Part shown: positions 1-11,013 of the stretch, in pieces | Layout: each line of letters begins with the position of its first letter | How positions within the stretch are numbered: the first letter of the stretch is position 1 | Source of the DNA: Symsagittifera roscoffensis | Lineage: Eukaryota; Xenacoelomorpha; Acoela; Convolutidae | Direction of reading: 5' to 3' | DNA length: 64,000 nt | Assembly: GCF_963678635.1 (NCBI RefSeq) | Contig: NC_087062.1 | Coordinates: forward strand, 63,833,253-63,897,252 | The notes under the pieces: generated by a model | What the model saw: the letters and a program-made list of their open reading frames with translations, nothing else | Databases searched by the model: none | What the model was told of the DNA's origin: nothing | Made by a program: the position numbers and the translations under genes

Positions 1-1400
1 TAAATTCATATATGCTTGGGAACCTGTTTTCATTTTTGTGAAGGAAAAGATTTTTGTGATTGTTTGATCAGTTTTACTCAAAGATTTTGAATGATATTGT
101 GAAAACTCAGGAAGACAGCTAAAACTCTCTGAAAGCCTCATTTCTTCAAATTTCAAATTTTTTTCCTCTTTCTTGTTACTGTAATATCGCCGGGTACATG
201 CCGGGCTGAAGAATATATACATTTCATCTGTACAAGGAACAATTGTTATCTATTCTTCATTTTTCAGAGTAAGATTTCAGTTTAGATGGTGCGAGTCGTA
301 TCTGCTAAACTTGTGAAAAAAAAAGTTTCAAAGAATTCTCGGTTTTAAGTTGCATTCATCGTGATCAACTTCTATATCGTAGAAAAATTTTTAAAGACAA
401 CTAACCCATATGTTCATTGTTGCAGACAGAAGTTCGCGCTCGCTGTCAGGATTTTTGAGCTGCTTAAAGTTTTGTTTCACAATTTTGTACTTGGATGCGA
501 ATCCGATAGAAAAAATTTTCATAGCTATCAGGTCCTCTCGCAGTATTGTACGTAGTTATGTTTGTGTTTGGATTCAAGCGAACTGCTCTGAAAGAGAAGG
601 TATTTAATCACCCAATTTTGTCTTTTCGGCGTTCGAAGGATAAAATTTACATTACAAAGAAAACTCAACTTAAGGTTAATAAAACCGTTACGTTGATGGT
701 TACAGTGATGCAAAAGAGCACAAATAAGTAAATTACAAATTCCTGAAACAACAAGAGTCAAAGAAAATTTTGCATTTCTGTCAGATTCTGGATAAAGAAC
801 GAACTTGACTCTTTTTGTTCTGAAAACTCTTAAGTTCAGGGATCTCTTTTTCCGACCTTTGTTTTTGACATTTAGCTGTTATTTTCAATCCTTCTTGATA
901 AATCAATTATCTTTTGGAAAGGCGTGTGAGTTTTGTCTACAAAACAAGGCCACTGATATGATGTTTTGTGAAGTTTTAGCTAGAAAAAATAGTTTTAGCT
1001 AGAAAAAAATACATTCTGGAAAAAACTTATGCCAACATTAATATTAACAATGCCAACAGACAGTTGGAAAAAATCAATGAACGCAAGGAAACAAAAAAAA
1101 TGTCTTGTCTTTTAAAAAAACTTCTAGTTTCGAAGTTCAAAGTAAAAAACATTGCTATTTGAAATTCAATAATTTCGAATTTTTTTGATAAAGTTATTAG
1201 AATTTGAGAAAAAATAGTCATATTTATATTCCGCGGAGAAATCTGAGAACAAAATCTATTGTCGAAATTAGAGGCTGATCACTTTTTTTGCATTCGTAGC
1301 TGGCGAAAGCAATATATATATTTTTGCAGCTGAGTTTGAACTGACTTCAAAATATACATTAATTCTTAAGTGCATTGGTAGTGCAATACTTAGTGGCAAA
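1..1400. other. AT-rich intergenic DNA, no gene seen
   Basis: Only short open frames occur on either strand. None resembles a known family or links to a neighbour through splice sites with matching phase. I see no RNA gene or repeat here. Confidence 0.5.
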
Positions 1401-1434
1401 GTTGCGCTCCGCAAACCCCAGTGAGAAAAATACA

Positions 1435-2340
1435 TGTTTCAACTGGGCTTGACCCTTGTTCCCACTGAGCTCAACCTTTGTTTCGACTGTGCTCAACCTA
1501 TGCTTTGACTGTGCTCGACTTATGCTTTGACATTCTCGAACAAAAAAGGGTGTGTTTTGATTGTTTCTTGTTTTTCGACTCTACTTGACCTAGGTTTGAC
1601 TTTCTCAGACAATTTTTTTTACTGTTGTCGACCTATGTTTCGACTGTGCTCGAACTCCTTTTCGACTTTCTCGAACAAAATGGGGTTTATCTAATTGAGT
1701 TTGACCTATAATTCGACTGTGCTCGATCTATGTTTCGAGTGCGCTCGACTTGTTTTTCGGAGATGCTCGACCTATCTTTTGACTTTATTTAATATTTGGG
1801 TTTGTTTTGACGTGCTCGATCTATAATTTGACTGTGCTCCAACTATGATTCGATTGTGCTCGGCTTATGTTTCGACTGTGCTTGATCTATATTTTGACTT
1901 TCTGGAACAAAATCGTTTTTTTTCCGACTTTGCTCGAACTATGTTTTGTCTGTGCTCAAATATTATTTCGACCGTGCTTGACCTATGTTTCGACTGGGCT
2001 TGACCGTTGTTCCCACTGTGCTCAATTTTTGTTTGGACTGTGCTCAAACTCTTTTTCGATTGTGCTTGACATATGTTTGAAGTGTGCTGGACCTATAATC
2101 AAACTATGCTCGACTTATTTTTCGACTGTGCTTGACCTATGATTCGATTTTGCAAACAAAATTGGGTTTTCTTACTGGGCTTGACCTATGTTTCAATTGT
2201 GCACGAACTATGTTTCGATTTTCTCGGGTGTATTTTCAGTTTGTTCAACCTATAATTCCACTGTGCTCGATCTTTGTTTTGACTGTGTTCGACCTATGTG
2301 TCGACTTTCTCTTTTTGTTCCGACTTTCGATACGAAAGTA
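1435..2340. repeat. Degenerate minisatellite, unit ~25-30 bp
   Basis: Imperfect tandem copies of a unit like TTTCGACTGTGCTCGACCT recur for about 900 bp, with variable spacing and much decay. Short open frames rich in Cys, Leu and Phe result from the repeat and are not taken as genes. The right end abuts or grades into the inverted-repeat arm that starts near 2313. Confidence 0.8.
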
Positions 2341-2855
2341 ACGGAATATTTGTGCTCGGGGTGGGTTTTTTTTTCTTCAGACAAATTTCGACTTTTTAAC
2401 TAGCCATTTTTGATGGAATTGTTTAATATCATTCGAAAGGTATTGTTGTCCTGAGCTTAAATTTGAAAAGATATTTCACCTGTGATCTTTTTTCGTAAAG
2501 TTATGGGGGTTTAAAGGTTGGCATTTTGGCGAATTTGGGACAATTAACGCGCGATATATTTCGCGCTATTAACGCGTAAGCGGAGAGTTAATCCGTCTTA
2601 GAAATCGTTCCAAATTGGTTGAAAGAAGCTTATTTGCCATAATTAATTAGTTACAAGGAGCGCAATTTATCATTTTGTACTTTATATGGCGTGTGGGGGG
2701 ATGATTTTCATTTAAAAAATTCAAATTTCAAAAAAAAAATTTCATTTTGTTTTTTCACATTTAACTTTTTAATGTTATTACTGCCCCATAAACCATAAAA
2801 GGCAGTCGGAACTTTCAGGGCTTCGCCCTGATACGAGCAGTCTTGTTTGAATTTC
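2313..2855 (+). repeat. Left copy of a ~500-bp repeat, inverted relative to 3588-4070
   Basis: The reverse complement of 3588-4070 matches this segment closely from end to end. Shared landmarks are the CGACTTTCGATACGAAAGTA edge, a stretch with repeated ACGCG motifs around 2545-2575, and the block AGGGCTTCGCCCTGATACGA near 2816. The pair could fold into a long hairpin in single-stranded form. No transposase is encoded. It is probably a non-autonomous element present as two opposed copies. Confidence 0.8.
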
Positions 2856-3587
2856 TGGACTAAAAATGGGTATGCTTCGACTGTATGCTCCAGGTATGCT
2901 TCAGGCAGAGACAAGCTGCCGAAGAAAAATTTTGAGCTAAAAGTGAATTAATAAACATCAGATTTGAAGATCGAGTTAAAAAACGGCGGAGAAAGTTTGG
3001 GGCTTTTGATGGAAAGCTTGAAACATAGTTAAGCTAATGAAAACAAATGCTTCAGTTTCAATTGATTCGGAAAATGTTCGGCACAAAACCATTCTTTATC
3101 TAGTAATTTTGTAATCTTTAGACTTCTTGAGCACTCAATGTATATTCCAAAAAATACCCTAAAACTTTTTTTTCGTATTAATTAAAGTAAAAAAAATGAA
3201 AAGAATATCTGCTAAGAGAAGTATTTATTGGGTTTTAAAAAATTTATAACTCAAAAAAACTGGGAGTAGTGGACTCTTTTGTTCTGCAAAATTTGATTTA
3301 CAGTTTTGAGGTAAAATCAGTAGCAATTTTCTTAACTGAAACTAAGTTGAAAAATGACCGAGTCAGTAAAATTTTTACCCGCAAAATCTATAATATGACT
3401 GAAAAACCTGACAAAAAACAACTAAGTCTACAACTAAAAAAATTGAAGCGAGACGATGGATAATAACGTTCAACTTTTATTCATTGAGCTAATTACACAA
3501 AAATTTATCCTACTTTTACGGTAGTTTTTTTCCAACCACATCACCGATCAAAATCACCATACAAAATTGCAAATAGATGTGAACAAG

Positions 3588-4070
3588 ACTGCTCGTATCA
3601 GGGCGAAGCCCTGAATGTTCCGACTGCCTTTTAATATTTATGAAGCAGTAATGACCTATAAAAAAATTAAAGGTAATAAAATAAAATGAAAACTTGCCAT
3701 ATTAAGAAGAAAAGGATAGATTTCGCTCCTTTTAACAGATCAATTCTGGCAAATAAGCTTCTTTTAAGCAATTTGGAACGATTTCTAAGATGGATTAAAT
3801 CCCCGCTTACGCGTTAGTAGCGCGAAATTTATCGCGCGTTAATTGTCCCAAATTGGCCACAATGGCAATCTTTAAACCCCCATAACTTTACGAAAAGTGA
3901 TCACAGGTGAAATATCTTTTCGAATTTAAGCTCAGGACAACAATACCTTTTGAACGATATTAAAAAATTCCGTCAAAAATGGCTAGGTAAAAAGTCGAAA
4001 TTTGTCTGAAGAAAAAAAAACCCACCCCGAGCACAAATATTCCGTTACTTTCGTATCGAAAGTCGGAAAA
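3588..4070 (-). repeat. Right copy of the ~500-bp repeat
   Basis: This is the inverted partner of 2313-2855. It interrupts a segment otherwise similar to 5020-5570: sequence before 3588 resumes its match after about 4071. It therefore looks like an insertion into an existing duplicate, not one terminus of a single fold-back element. A third, shorter relative lies at 9540-9655. Confidence 0.75.
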
Positions 4071-4546
4071 ATAAACTATTTTTGACGCCAGAAACGAAAC
4101 CAATTTTATGTGGTGAATTTAAAATTAATATAGCTCAAAACACGAAAAAATTGCTGAACTGAATATCATACACAAGTATGAAACCATTTAACTGATGAGA
4201 ATGTTAACTTTGAGCTGGAAGAGAAAAGCAGCTCGACAAACAAAAAAGGTGAGTCCGCGGTTAGTCTTGTGTGACCACTTTGTATTTCTGCGGACAGTTG
4301 TGAGATCGGAACAATCTAAAACCAAGAAAGCCGTACAACTGGAGCGCTACGAAAGTTCTTTTCGTTTCTTTTTCAAATAAGTAAGAGCGAAGCAAACTAT
4401 ATTTTTACTTTGATTTTCTTGTGTTGTTTATTTATTTTTGAACAGGTGATTTTTTTTGTCTTTTGTTTTCATTTTTGATGTTAACTAAACAAATACAACA
4501 AAAAATGAAATAGAAACAGACTAAGCAAGCATGAATTACCAAGAAT

Positions 4547-4925
4547 AAGGGGCGGATTTGGGGGGGGGGGCGTCCGCTTCTCCTCAGGGATTCGACCCCC
4601 TGCCTACCCAAAGGGTCTTCCCTTTGATCCTTTTTCAGAAATCCATTTTTGGCCGACCGACCCTAAAATTTTTCTAAAGGCGCCTTGGGCACCAATATAT
4701 ACTAACTTTGAGGGGGAGCGCGCGCCAAAAAAAAACGCGATTTTTTTGTCAAAAATTTTCAAAAAGTGCCCAAAAACGGCTTTTTTGACTCTTTTTTCAA
4801 AAATTTGCCTGCTGCACAGAAAATTTAGCTAAAATAGGGGCAAAGCAGTGCTCTGGGAGAGCACTGCTTTGCCCCTATATGAAAATCCGCCCCCCCCCCT
4901 CGAGAAAATCCTAGATCCGCCCCTG
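4547..4925 (+). mobile_element. hAT-type MITE with 8-bp target duplication
   Basis: The element ends in ATCCGCCCCTG and begins with the near-inverse AAGGGGCGGAT, one base from the CAGGGG terminus usual for hAT elements. It is flanked by perfect 8-bp direct repeats, CCAAGAAT at 4539-4546 and 4926-4933, the duplication length expected for hAT. It has no coding capacity. Near the right end, 4834-4854 and 4858-4878 form a perfect 21-bp stem with a 3-base loop. Confidence 0.85.
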
Positions 4926-5579
4926 CCAAGAATTAAGTTCTAAACTATTTTTTTTTCATCTGAACCGCAGGAGCACCAAATGTTTGCTAAAAACAAACGT
5001 AAAACAAACTATAAAAACATATCTGCAAAGGGAAGTATCCATTGGGTTGACAGAGATATACCACAGAAAGGAAATCGAAAAGCCGAGAGTAATGGATTCC
5101 GTCGCTCTGCAATTTTCGGTTTACAGTTTAAGAATAAAAACAGTGGCAATTGGGTTGTATAAAACTCAGGTGAAAAATGACCAAATCAGTAAAATGTTTT
5201 ACCCTCGAAATATTTATTAGGACTGAAAAAAGTTGGCAAAAAATCCAGGTTGGTGTTTTTGCTAGGGAATTTTATAATTTTTAGGCAATATGACGGATAA
5301 TAACATTCCAGTTTTAACCATTGCGCTAAGCAAACCACAAATTATATTTTTAACGGTAGTTCATATTACACCCTCATCACCGCATCACCGGTCAAGCTCA
5401 CGATAAAAAGTTTCAGATAAATCCAAAATATCTAGTTTTAACGCCAGAAACAAAACCAATATTTTGATGTGAATTTGGTATTACCTTACCTCAAAATACA
5501 AAAAAAATCCACTAAATTGAATGCCATAATTTTTTGCTACGCAAGGTGAAACCATTCAGTGAAAATAAAAAATCAAAAA

Positions 5580-7080
5580 TTTGATTAGATAATTTTTTTC
5601 GCAGCCATGACAGAATTACAGAACTTCTAAGAGTAATTTTAACGGATCATTACGCAATAAAACTTACTGCAAGTGACGCAGTAAAAATTAATGCATACAA
5701 TACCAGCGTCTAAAAAGTGACTAAAAGTCAAAAATAGACAAAACATTAAGCAACTTGACGCTGCAATTGCAACTTTTGATCCAGTAATAAAAATAGGGAA
5801 ACACTCTATGAAAAAAAATCTTCAGCTATTTCGAAGAGCTGCAAAGAAACCTTGCAAGAAATTCACTAAAAAACTAAATTATCACAAACATTATAAAATT
5901 GAATTGAAAACACGCAAATTTTGTTTTGATAACTGAGTGAAAAAAAAAGTATTTTTTTCATTCAAGAGCTGAATGCGAGAATAAAGATTGTACAGGACTA
6001 TTCTGATGTTTTGGTTATCATCAAATTTTGGGAAAAAAACTTCAATCATTTAATATTAAAAAACAATTTTAAAAAAATAAATGAATTTTTTGGAAACAAA
6101 AACAACTTTTTTTCTTTTTTTTGCGAGGATAACTGATGATGGACTAACTGTAGAGTAACAGATTTGCCATGTTATCAGGTTGTCGACTATATGTTTTGTT
6201 TGAAAAACACCCAGTCTCTTCAAGTTGTATGTTAGAAAAAAAGATCTTCTTGTTATCAAGTGTTCTATCTACCTGTTTGAATTTTTCATAATTTGATTTA
6301 GAAACTTGAAAATAGACATTTTTGCGTTTTAAGAATTAAAACAGCAAGACTTGCCGGTTGTTGGGCATTTGTTGGGCAAAAAGTATACAAACGCGTAAAA
6401 AAACTGTGTTATTAAGAAATTTGTGAAAGTTTGTGAGTTATTGAATCAAAAACAAAAATGGAAAGAACCCAACCCGGTTTTTTAAAATTTTAAACCAGTT
6501 TTCCTCGACATTGGGATTTTTTTTTTGAATTTTTTAAATTCGTTTGAATCCCAAAGAAAATGGGGTGGAATTCGTTATACCATTAGACCCATTCCAATGA
6601 GTATTTGAAGAATTTAAAAAAAACTAAAACACCCGAATATTCAATGGTTCCTCTTCAATGGTAGAAACAAAAATTCAATAGTAGTAACAAAAATGTTGCT
6701 CATACAATTCGACACGCAAAGTCTGCGGAAAAAAACTTTTCGTTCAATTTCGGTATCTAAAATTCGAATTACAAGCATTTTAAACATGGCTTCATCAAAG
6801 TTTTTGAAAAATTAAAAATTGGCGCGGACAAAAACCGTTTTAGTAAGTGTATATTCATTTTTTTACCAGATTTCAAAATGACTTGTGGTATGAAGCCCAA
6901 TAAAATTCAATTAGACATTTAGATTATTCAGTTTCAGCAGATTACTAGCAAATAATTTCAAAACGGGATGCATTTTGAAAAACCTGAGAACATGTTGCGA
7001 TTGGGCGAAAACGCTTAAAGTTTTCCATTTTTATAAGGAAAAAAAAACAAGAGCATCAGTTTTATATCAGCCTTCCATTT
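5580..7080. other. AT-rich intergenic DNA with a small dispersed-repeat match
   Basis: No convincing gene is present. Around 6540-6640 the order of short blocks (ending in ATACCATTAGACCCATTCCAATG) resembles 50,990-51,030, so a decayed copy of that repeat family may sit here. Confidence 0.4.
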
Positions 7081-7192
7081 AAATTATTTCATTAATGCAA
7101 AGATAGCAGAGAATTTATTTTGCATTTTCGGTGCAAAAATAGCACACCAATTTCTCATTATTGTATTATAATTATTGTTCTGGAGTCTAAAT

Positions 7193-10128
7193 CTAGTCGG
7201 TCCACTCGAAGTTGGCAGTGTGTTCCGACAGGTACTTCCTTCGCCTGGCTCCCCAGTACTCAAAGTCACTCTCATCTTTAGCCCAGCACTTCTCGAACCG
7301 GGTTCGATTGTTGCCGATGTCCGCGCGTCTGTAGTCGTCACTGATGTCAGCGTACCGTAAGACTTCGCACAGGAGCCACCCGATGATTCGCTGGCAATCT
7401 GTTTCTGTCACTTTCACCTCTTGGGGAACCCAGTCTTCCAGAATTCGGTTTTGGTATGCAGATGCAACGTAAACTTCACCTGCAAAAAGTTGACTTTTTC
7501 ATAGCCATATTCAGGTGACATCAAAATTCAGGTCGTAGTCCGCGACTAATTTCCACACTTTCAAAAACTATCTTCCGCATGTCACTCCGCTTTTGAAATT
7601 TCATAGTCTGGACAGAGTTTTATGGTCACGGAAACGTCTAGGATACAAAGATAGAGAGGGTTTAAAAGGGTGAAAAGAGGGTAAAAAGAAACAACTAACT
7701 GACGTAGTTGATATTGTTAGGTCCCATGAATGGCTGTCCAAAGTACTTCTCAAAGTACTGGCCACTGGTGTAGTTCACTTCTATCCACTCAGTGTCCACG
7801 CCTTCTTTTCCCTTGACCTGGAACCATCTGAAGTATTTGTTGTCCGTCTTCACTGGCTAAAATACCTATCCAATGTTTATCCATATCCAATCTATGCATC
7901 TCCAATATAACTACTGAGGTTCATGGTCGGATCCAGGATTTTCTCGAGGGAGAGGGTTGGGGTGCTTATTTTCAAAAAATTTCGATAATTTTGCGGACCT
8001 TTTTTTTATTTTAGGTCGACCAAACTGATTTTCTGAGCGCTCCCAAACCACTAGAAAGACCACATTTCAACATAAATTTTGCGCCGCAGGCAACAATTTT
8101 TTGAAAAGGCCAAAAACCGCGGTTTCAGGCTTTTTTGGGAAAATTTTGACTAAATTAATTGCGTTTTTTTGGCGCGCGCTCCTCTTCAAAGTTAGTATAT
8201 ATTCGCGCCGAAGTGGATGTTCTAACATATTGGGTCGGCCCCTAAATACAATCCCCCCCCCTAAATCCGCCCTTGCCGAGATTGAAAGGTAATATGATTA
8301 TTCGATCTACTTTCAAGTGTTATTTTTTGTTTGATAAGTCCAGAGTGGCCTATTTTTTAAGGGTGCTGTTCCAAACAGGTAGCTGAATTTTCAAATGACC
8401 ATTACAAGTAGTGGGGCGTTGAAAATTAAATGTAATAAAAGTTATCAAAAAATTTAAGAATAAAACGGATCATACATCACGGTTTTTGATTTCGAAGAAG
8501 TAATTTCCTTTAGATACGCATGGATCCATGCTTTCCCAGGTGCTAAAACAAAGAATTTTTCTATTTTACATCTTTTTTTTTGCATTCGTTAGACTATTGA
8601 GCAAGAAAGATAGTGTTTAAAAAATTGTGTTGTGCAAGTTACAATAAGCATGGACGCAAATACAAGTTTCAACCAGACAACGGCTAAAATGTTGTCTTTA
8701 AACTTTATCAACGTCTCACATTTTTATGTCCTCTATTTCTTTGTCTGTAAATCTACAGAAAATCTAAAACAGAATTAACAGGTGCATTTGATTTTGCTAG
8801 TTGTGACCCAAAAATTTAACTAAAAACAAAACTTTTTGTTTCCTTATAGAATTGACAGGTGCATTTGATTTTGCAAAATGTGTCAAATAAAAATACAGAC
8901 TAATAATCAGTGCCTGTTGACCTTAACAAAAGATGAACCTTAAGAAAAAAATTTTGGCTTCATTTAGCCAATCAAAAACTACGCTGAAAAAACCGGGGCA
9001 ACTCATCAAAAAGAGCTTCTTATCTAGTTCAACAAATTTAAAAAGGGTTTAATCTCTGCATGTGCGCAAAATATTCAGGCAAAAAAAATGAATAGTTTTC
9101 TTTTTTGATTTCTAAAATGACATCTTTTGTCTATCAAACCTATTTTGAGAAATAAAACCCTAGTTAAGCTTTGCTCAATTCATAACTTTTGCGCATCAGC
9201 TGGCCCTGTACTTGCGATTTATTTTATAATTTACGAGGAAAGTTTGGCCCGAAATTTGGATAACTAAACTGAACCTTATATATATTTTTAAGGCTCATAA
9301 TAATTTTTTTGTCATTGCTCTGGTAATATCTTGAAAAACAACTGCGCCAAAGAAATTTCCATTATGGCTCGTTTCTGCCCTGATTCTGGAAACCAGCGCT
9401 GAAGGAAACATGGTAGCTGGCGCGCATTTTTTTCTGAAATCAGCCAAATTGGCTATTTTCAAAGCCACTTAATTTTGAACAAAATTCTCTGGTGATATAT
9501 GTTTTTAAAGTTCAGCTTGAAACATTATGAGTTTTCAGTTATATGAAAAATTCCCGCCACAAATGACTGGTTAAAAAGTCGAAATTTGTCTGAAGAATCA
9601 ACCCGCCCCAAATTTCCGTCACTTTTGTTCGAAAGGCCAAATAAGTAATCTACTCTCGAAATAGGGTAAAGCCTTGAAATTTTGAATATGTTAATCAAAG
9701 TTTTTACAGCGGCCAAATAGAAAAAAGTAACAATAAAAAATATTGGCAAAAAATAACTTTCATGCAAATACTCACCACACACAATGTGAAGTACAAATGA
9801 TTCATTTCTTTAAAAAAAAAAAAATGATCGTTCAAATCATTTTGGTGGTCACTTCAATTTGCCTTTTATGCTACGCATCGAAAGTTGTAAGATTGTTGAA
9901 AGAAAAAAATAAAAAATCAATAATATTCAGACTGTGTAAAAAAAGTTTGTTCTCCCCCATTAAAATCAGTATTCTCTTACTGAAAACCTCAACTGCCACC
10001 ATGTGCAACGGGTAGTTCTTTTCGCAGTATCTCACCATGACTTGGCCCACTAGAGGTTTAGTTTTCCTCGGCCAGTCATTAGCTTGACGACAGTAAAGTT
10101 CAACGACTTCCAGAGCAGTTTTTTTAGC
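7193..10128 (-). CDS. 3' part of an unrecognised multi-exon gene
   Basis: Four coding exons can be read on the minus strand, 5' to 3': 10128-9988 (47 codons, start uncertain), 8542-8476, 7856-7700 and 7479-7193, which ends at TAG. Junction phases agree between the last three. 8476 ends in phase 0 before GTATGA and 7856 begins in phase 0 after TTTTAG. 7700 ends with one base before GTTAGT and 7479 begins with two bases after TTTTTGCAG. The visible protein is hydrophilic and rich in Trp, Tyr and Cys, with stretches such as KYFRWFQVKG and WIEVNYTSGQYFEKYFGQPF. The first exon ends in phase 0 while 8542 needs two bases, so at least one exon between them is missing from this model. The 5' end is not found. 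I do not recognise the family. Confidence 0.65.
7922..8275 (-). mobile_element. Second hAT-type MITE copy, opposite orientation
   Basis: It starts with CATGGTCGGATCCAGGATTT and ends with AAATCCGCCCTTG, matching the inverted termini of the element at 4547-4925. The shared interior GGCGCGCGCTCC and TAGTATATAT confirms the family. Flanks 7914-7921 and 8276-8283 agree at 6 of 8 positions, so the target duplication is decayed. It lies in an intron of the minus-strand gene at 7193-10128. Confidence 0.8.
9540..9655 (-). repeat. Fragment of the 2313/3588 repeat family
   Basis: The segment AAAAAGTCGAAATTTGTCTG followed by a CCGCCCC stretch and TTCCGTCACTTT matches the outer ~100 bp of the arms at 2313-2855 and 3588-4070. 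It is a truncated third copy inside an intron of the minus-strand gene. Confidence 0.65.
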
Positions 10129-10444
10129 CTTTTATTTGCTTCCGGCTCATTTGAGTTTTTTTGTTCAACATTGAACAGAACATTGTTCGTAATTCTTATA
10201 AACATCTTGTTGAAGAACACTCATACATTATCAGTTATTCCTTGATAATCCAACAACCGATGATCCTTTTCAACCCCGGAATGTTTCCCATCCAGAATAT
10301 GTTTCAACGTCTTGTTTGTCGTAATAGTAGCTCTTTAATAGTTCTGGGGATGAAAGTTTGCGCATGCTCATTGTGACTTGTTCGAGCAGTCGCTCCTACG
10401 TCAGTTTCCGTCAATTCCACGTCGCTTGGAGTTTGTGGACGCTA

Positions 10445-10470
10445 ACGTAGGGCTAAAAGAAGCCCTACGT
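10445..10470. other. Short perfect hairpin
   Basis: ACGTAGGGCT at 10445-10454 and AGCCCTACGT at 10461-10470 are perfect inverted repeats around a 6-base loop. No T-run follows and no function is inferred. Confidence 0.6.
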
Positions 10471-10863
10471 CAGCCCGCAGTCGTTGGGTTTTATCCGAAG
10501 TTTTTGGATTCGTCTGATTGTTACTTCTGGTTCTCTTCTGCTCTATCCAACTTCTCATCTGGACCTCCTCTGCTCTAATTGAATGCTCATGCAAAAAAGC
10601 ACTAACTTGAGCGAGCTAATGAAAAGGGTATTTTTTTTCTTACGGAGCAACCAATTGTCTAGCTTTGGTGATAAAAATGACCCTTAGCTCTTCCCACTAG
10701 CGGTTTTCTAAATTCTAGCGTCTAAAAATGTCTTCGCCTCAACTACATTCAGGCAATTATTCACAGCGTCACCAATAAAACGTAAGCCGGTGGTTTTCAT
10801 CTCGCAAAACCAAAAGTTTGTTGACAAGTTGCTCACAGCTTCGTGGCAATTTCCAACGCCGTG

Positions 10864-11013
10864 TGTTGCCGAAGCAGTTTTCCCGCTTTTTGATTAATCA
10901 TGAAATGAGTCAAAATTGATTGTGAAAGTCACCGTGATTTGGAACATACCAATAAGAAGTATGAATTGAACCCTCTTGAAACTTGTTGATAAGAAAAATT
11001 ATCACTGAACAGC
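10864..11013 (+). repeat. Probable 5' LTR fragment of a decayed BEL/Pao element
   Basis: It begins TGTTGCCGAAGC and matches 15147-15290 in order: TGAAAT-AGTCA, then TGTGAAAGTCAC or TCTGAAAGTCAC, then GAAACTTGTTGATAA and ATTATCAC. Similarity is lost after about 150 bp, so the true LTR end cannot be set. The assignment rests on the pair flanking recognisable BEL/Pao coding remnants. Confidence 0.5.

Larger units (their letters stand above)
3200..5575 (+). repeat. Segmental duplication: 3200-3587 plus 4071-4200 versus 5020-5575
   Basis: The two blocks share order and sequence, for example GAAAAATGACC followed by TCAGTAAAAT, then a run ending in ACGCCAGAAACAAAACCAAT and a later GTGAAACCATT. The first block is split by the repeat at 3588-4070 and the second is continuous. 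A MITE lies between the two blocks. No conserved reading frame is apparent in the pair. Confidence 0.7.

Noticed and set aside
10378-10578. Plus-strand frame of 66 residues, and an alternative minus-strand exon
   Set aside because: It includes the short hairpin at 10445-10470; neither reading has splice sites that join it to neighbours.
10786-10890. Minus-strand exon-like stretch reading CFGNTRRWKLPRSCEQLVNK
   Set aside because: It overlaps the start of the probable BEL/Pao LTR, has no good acceptor and cannot be phased to the gene at 7193-10128.
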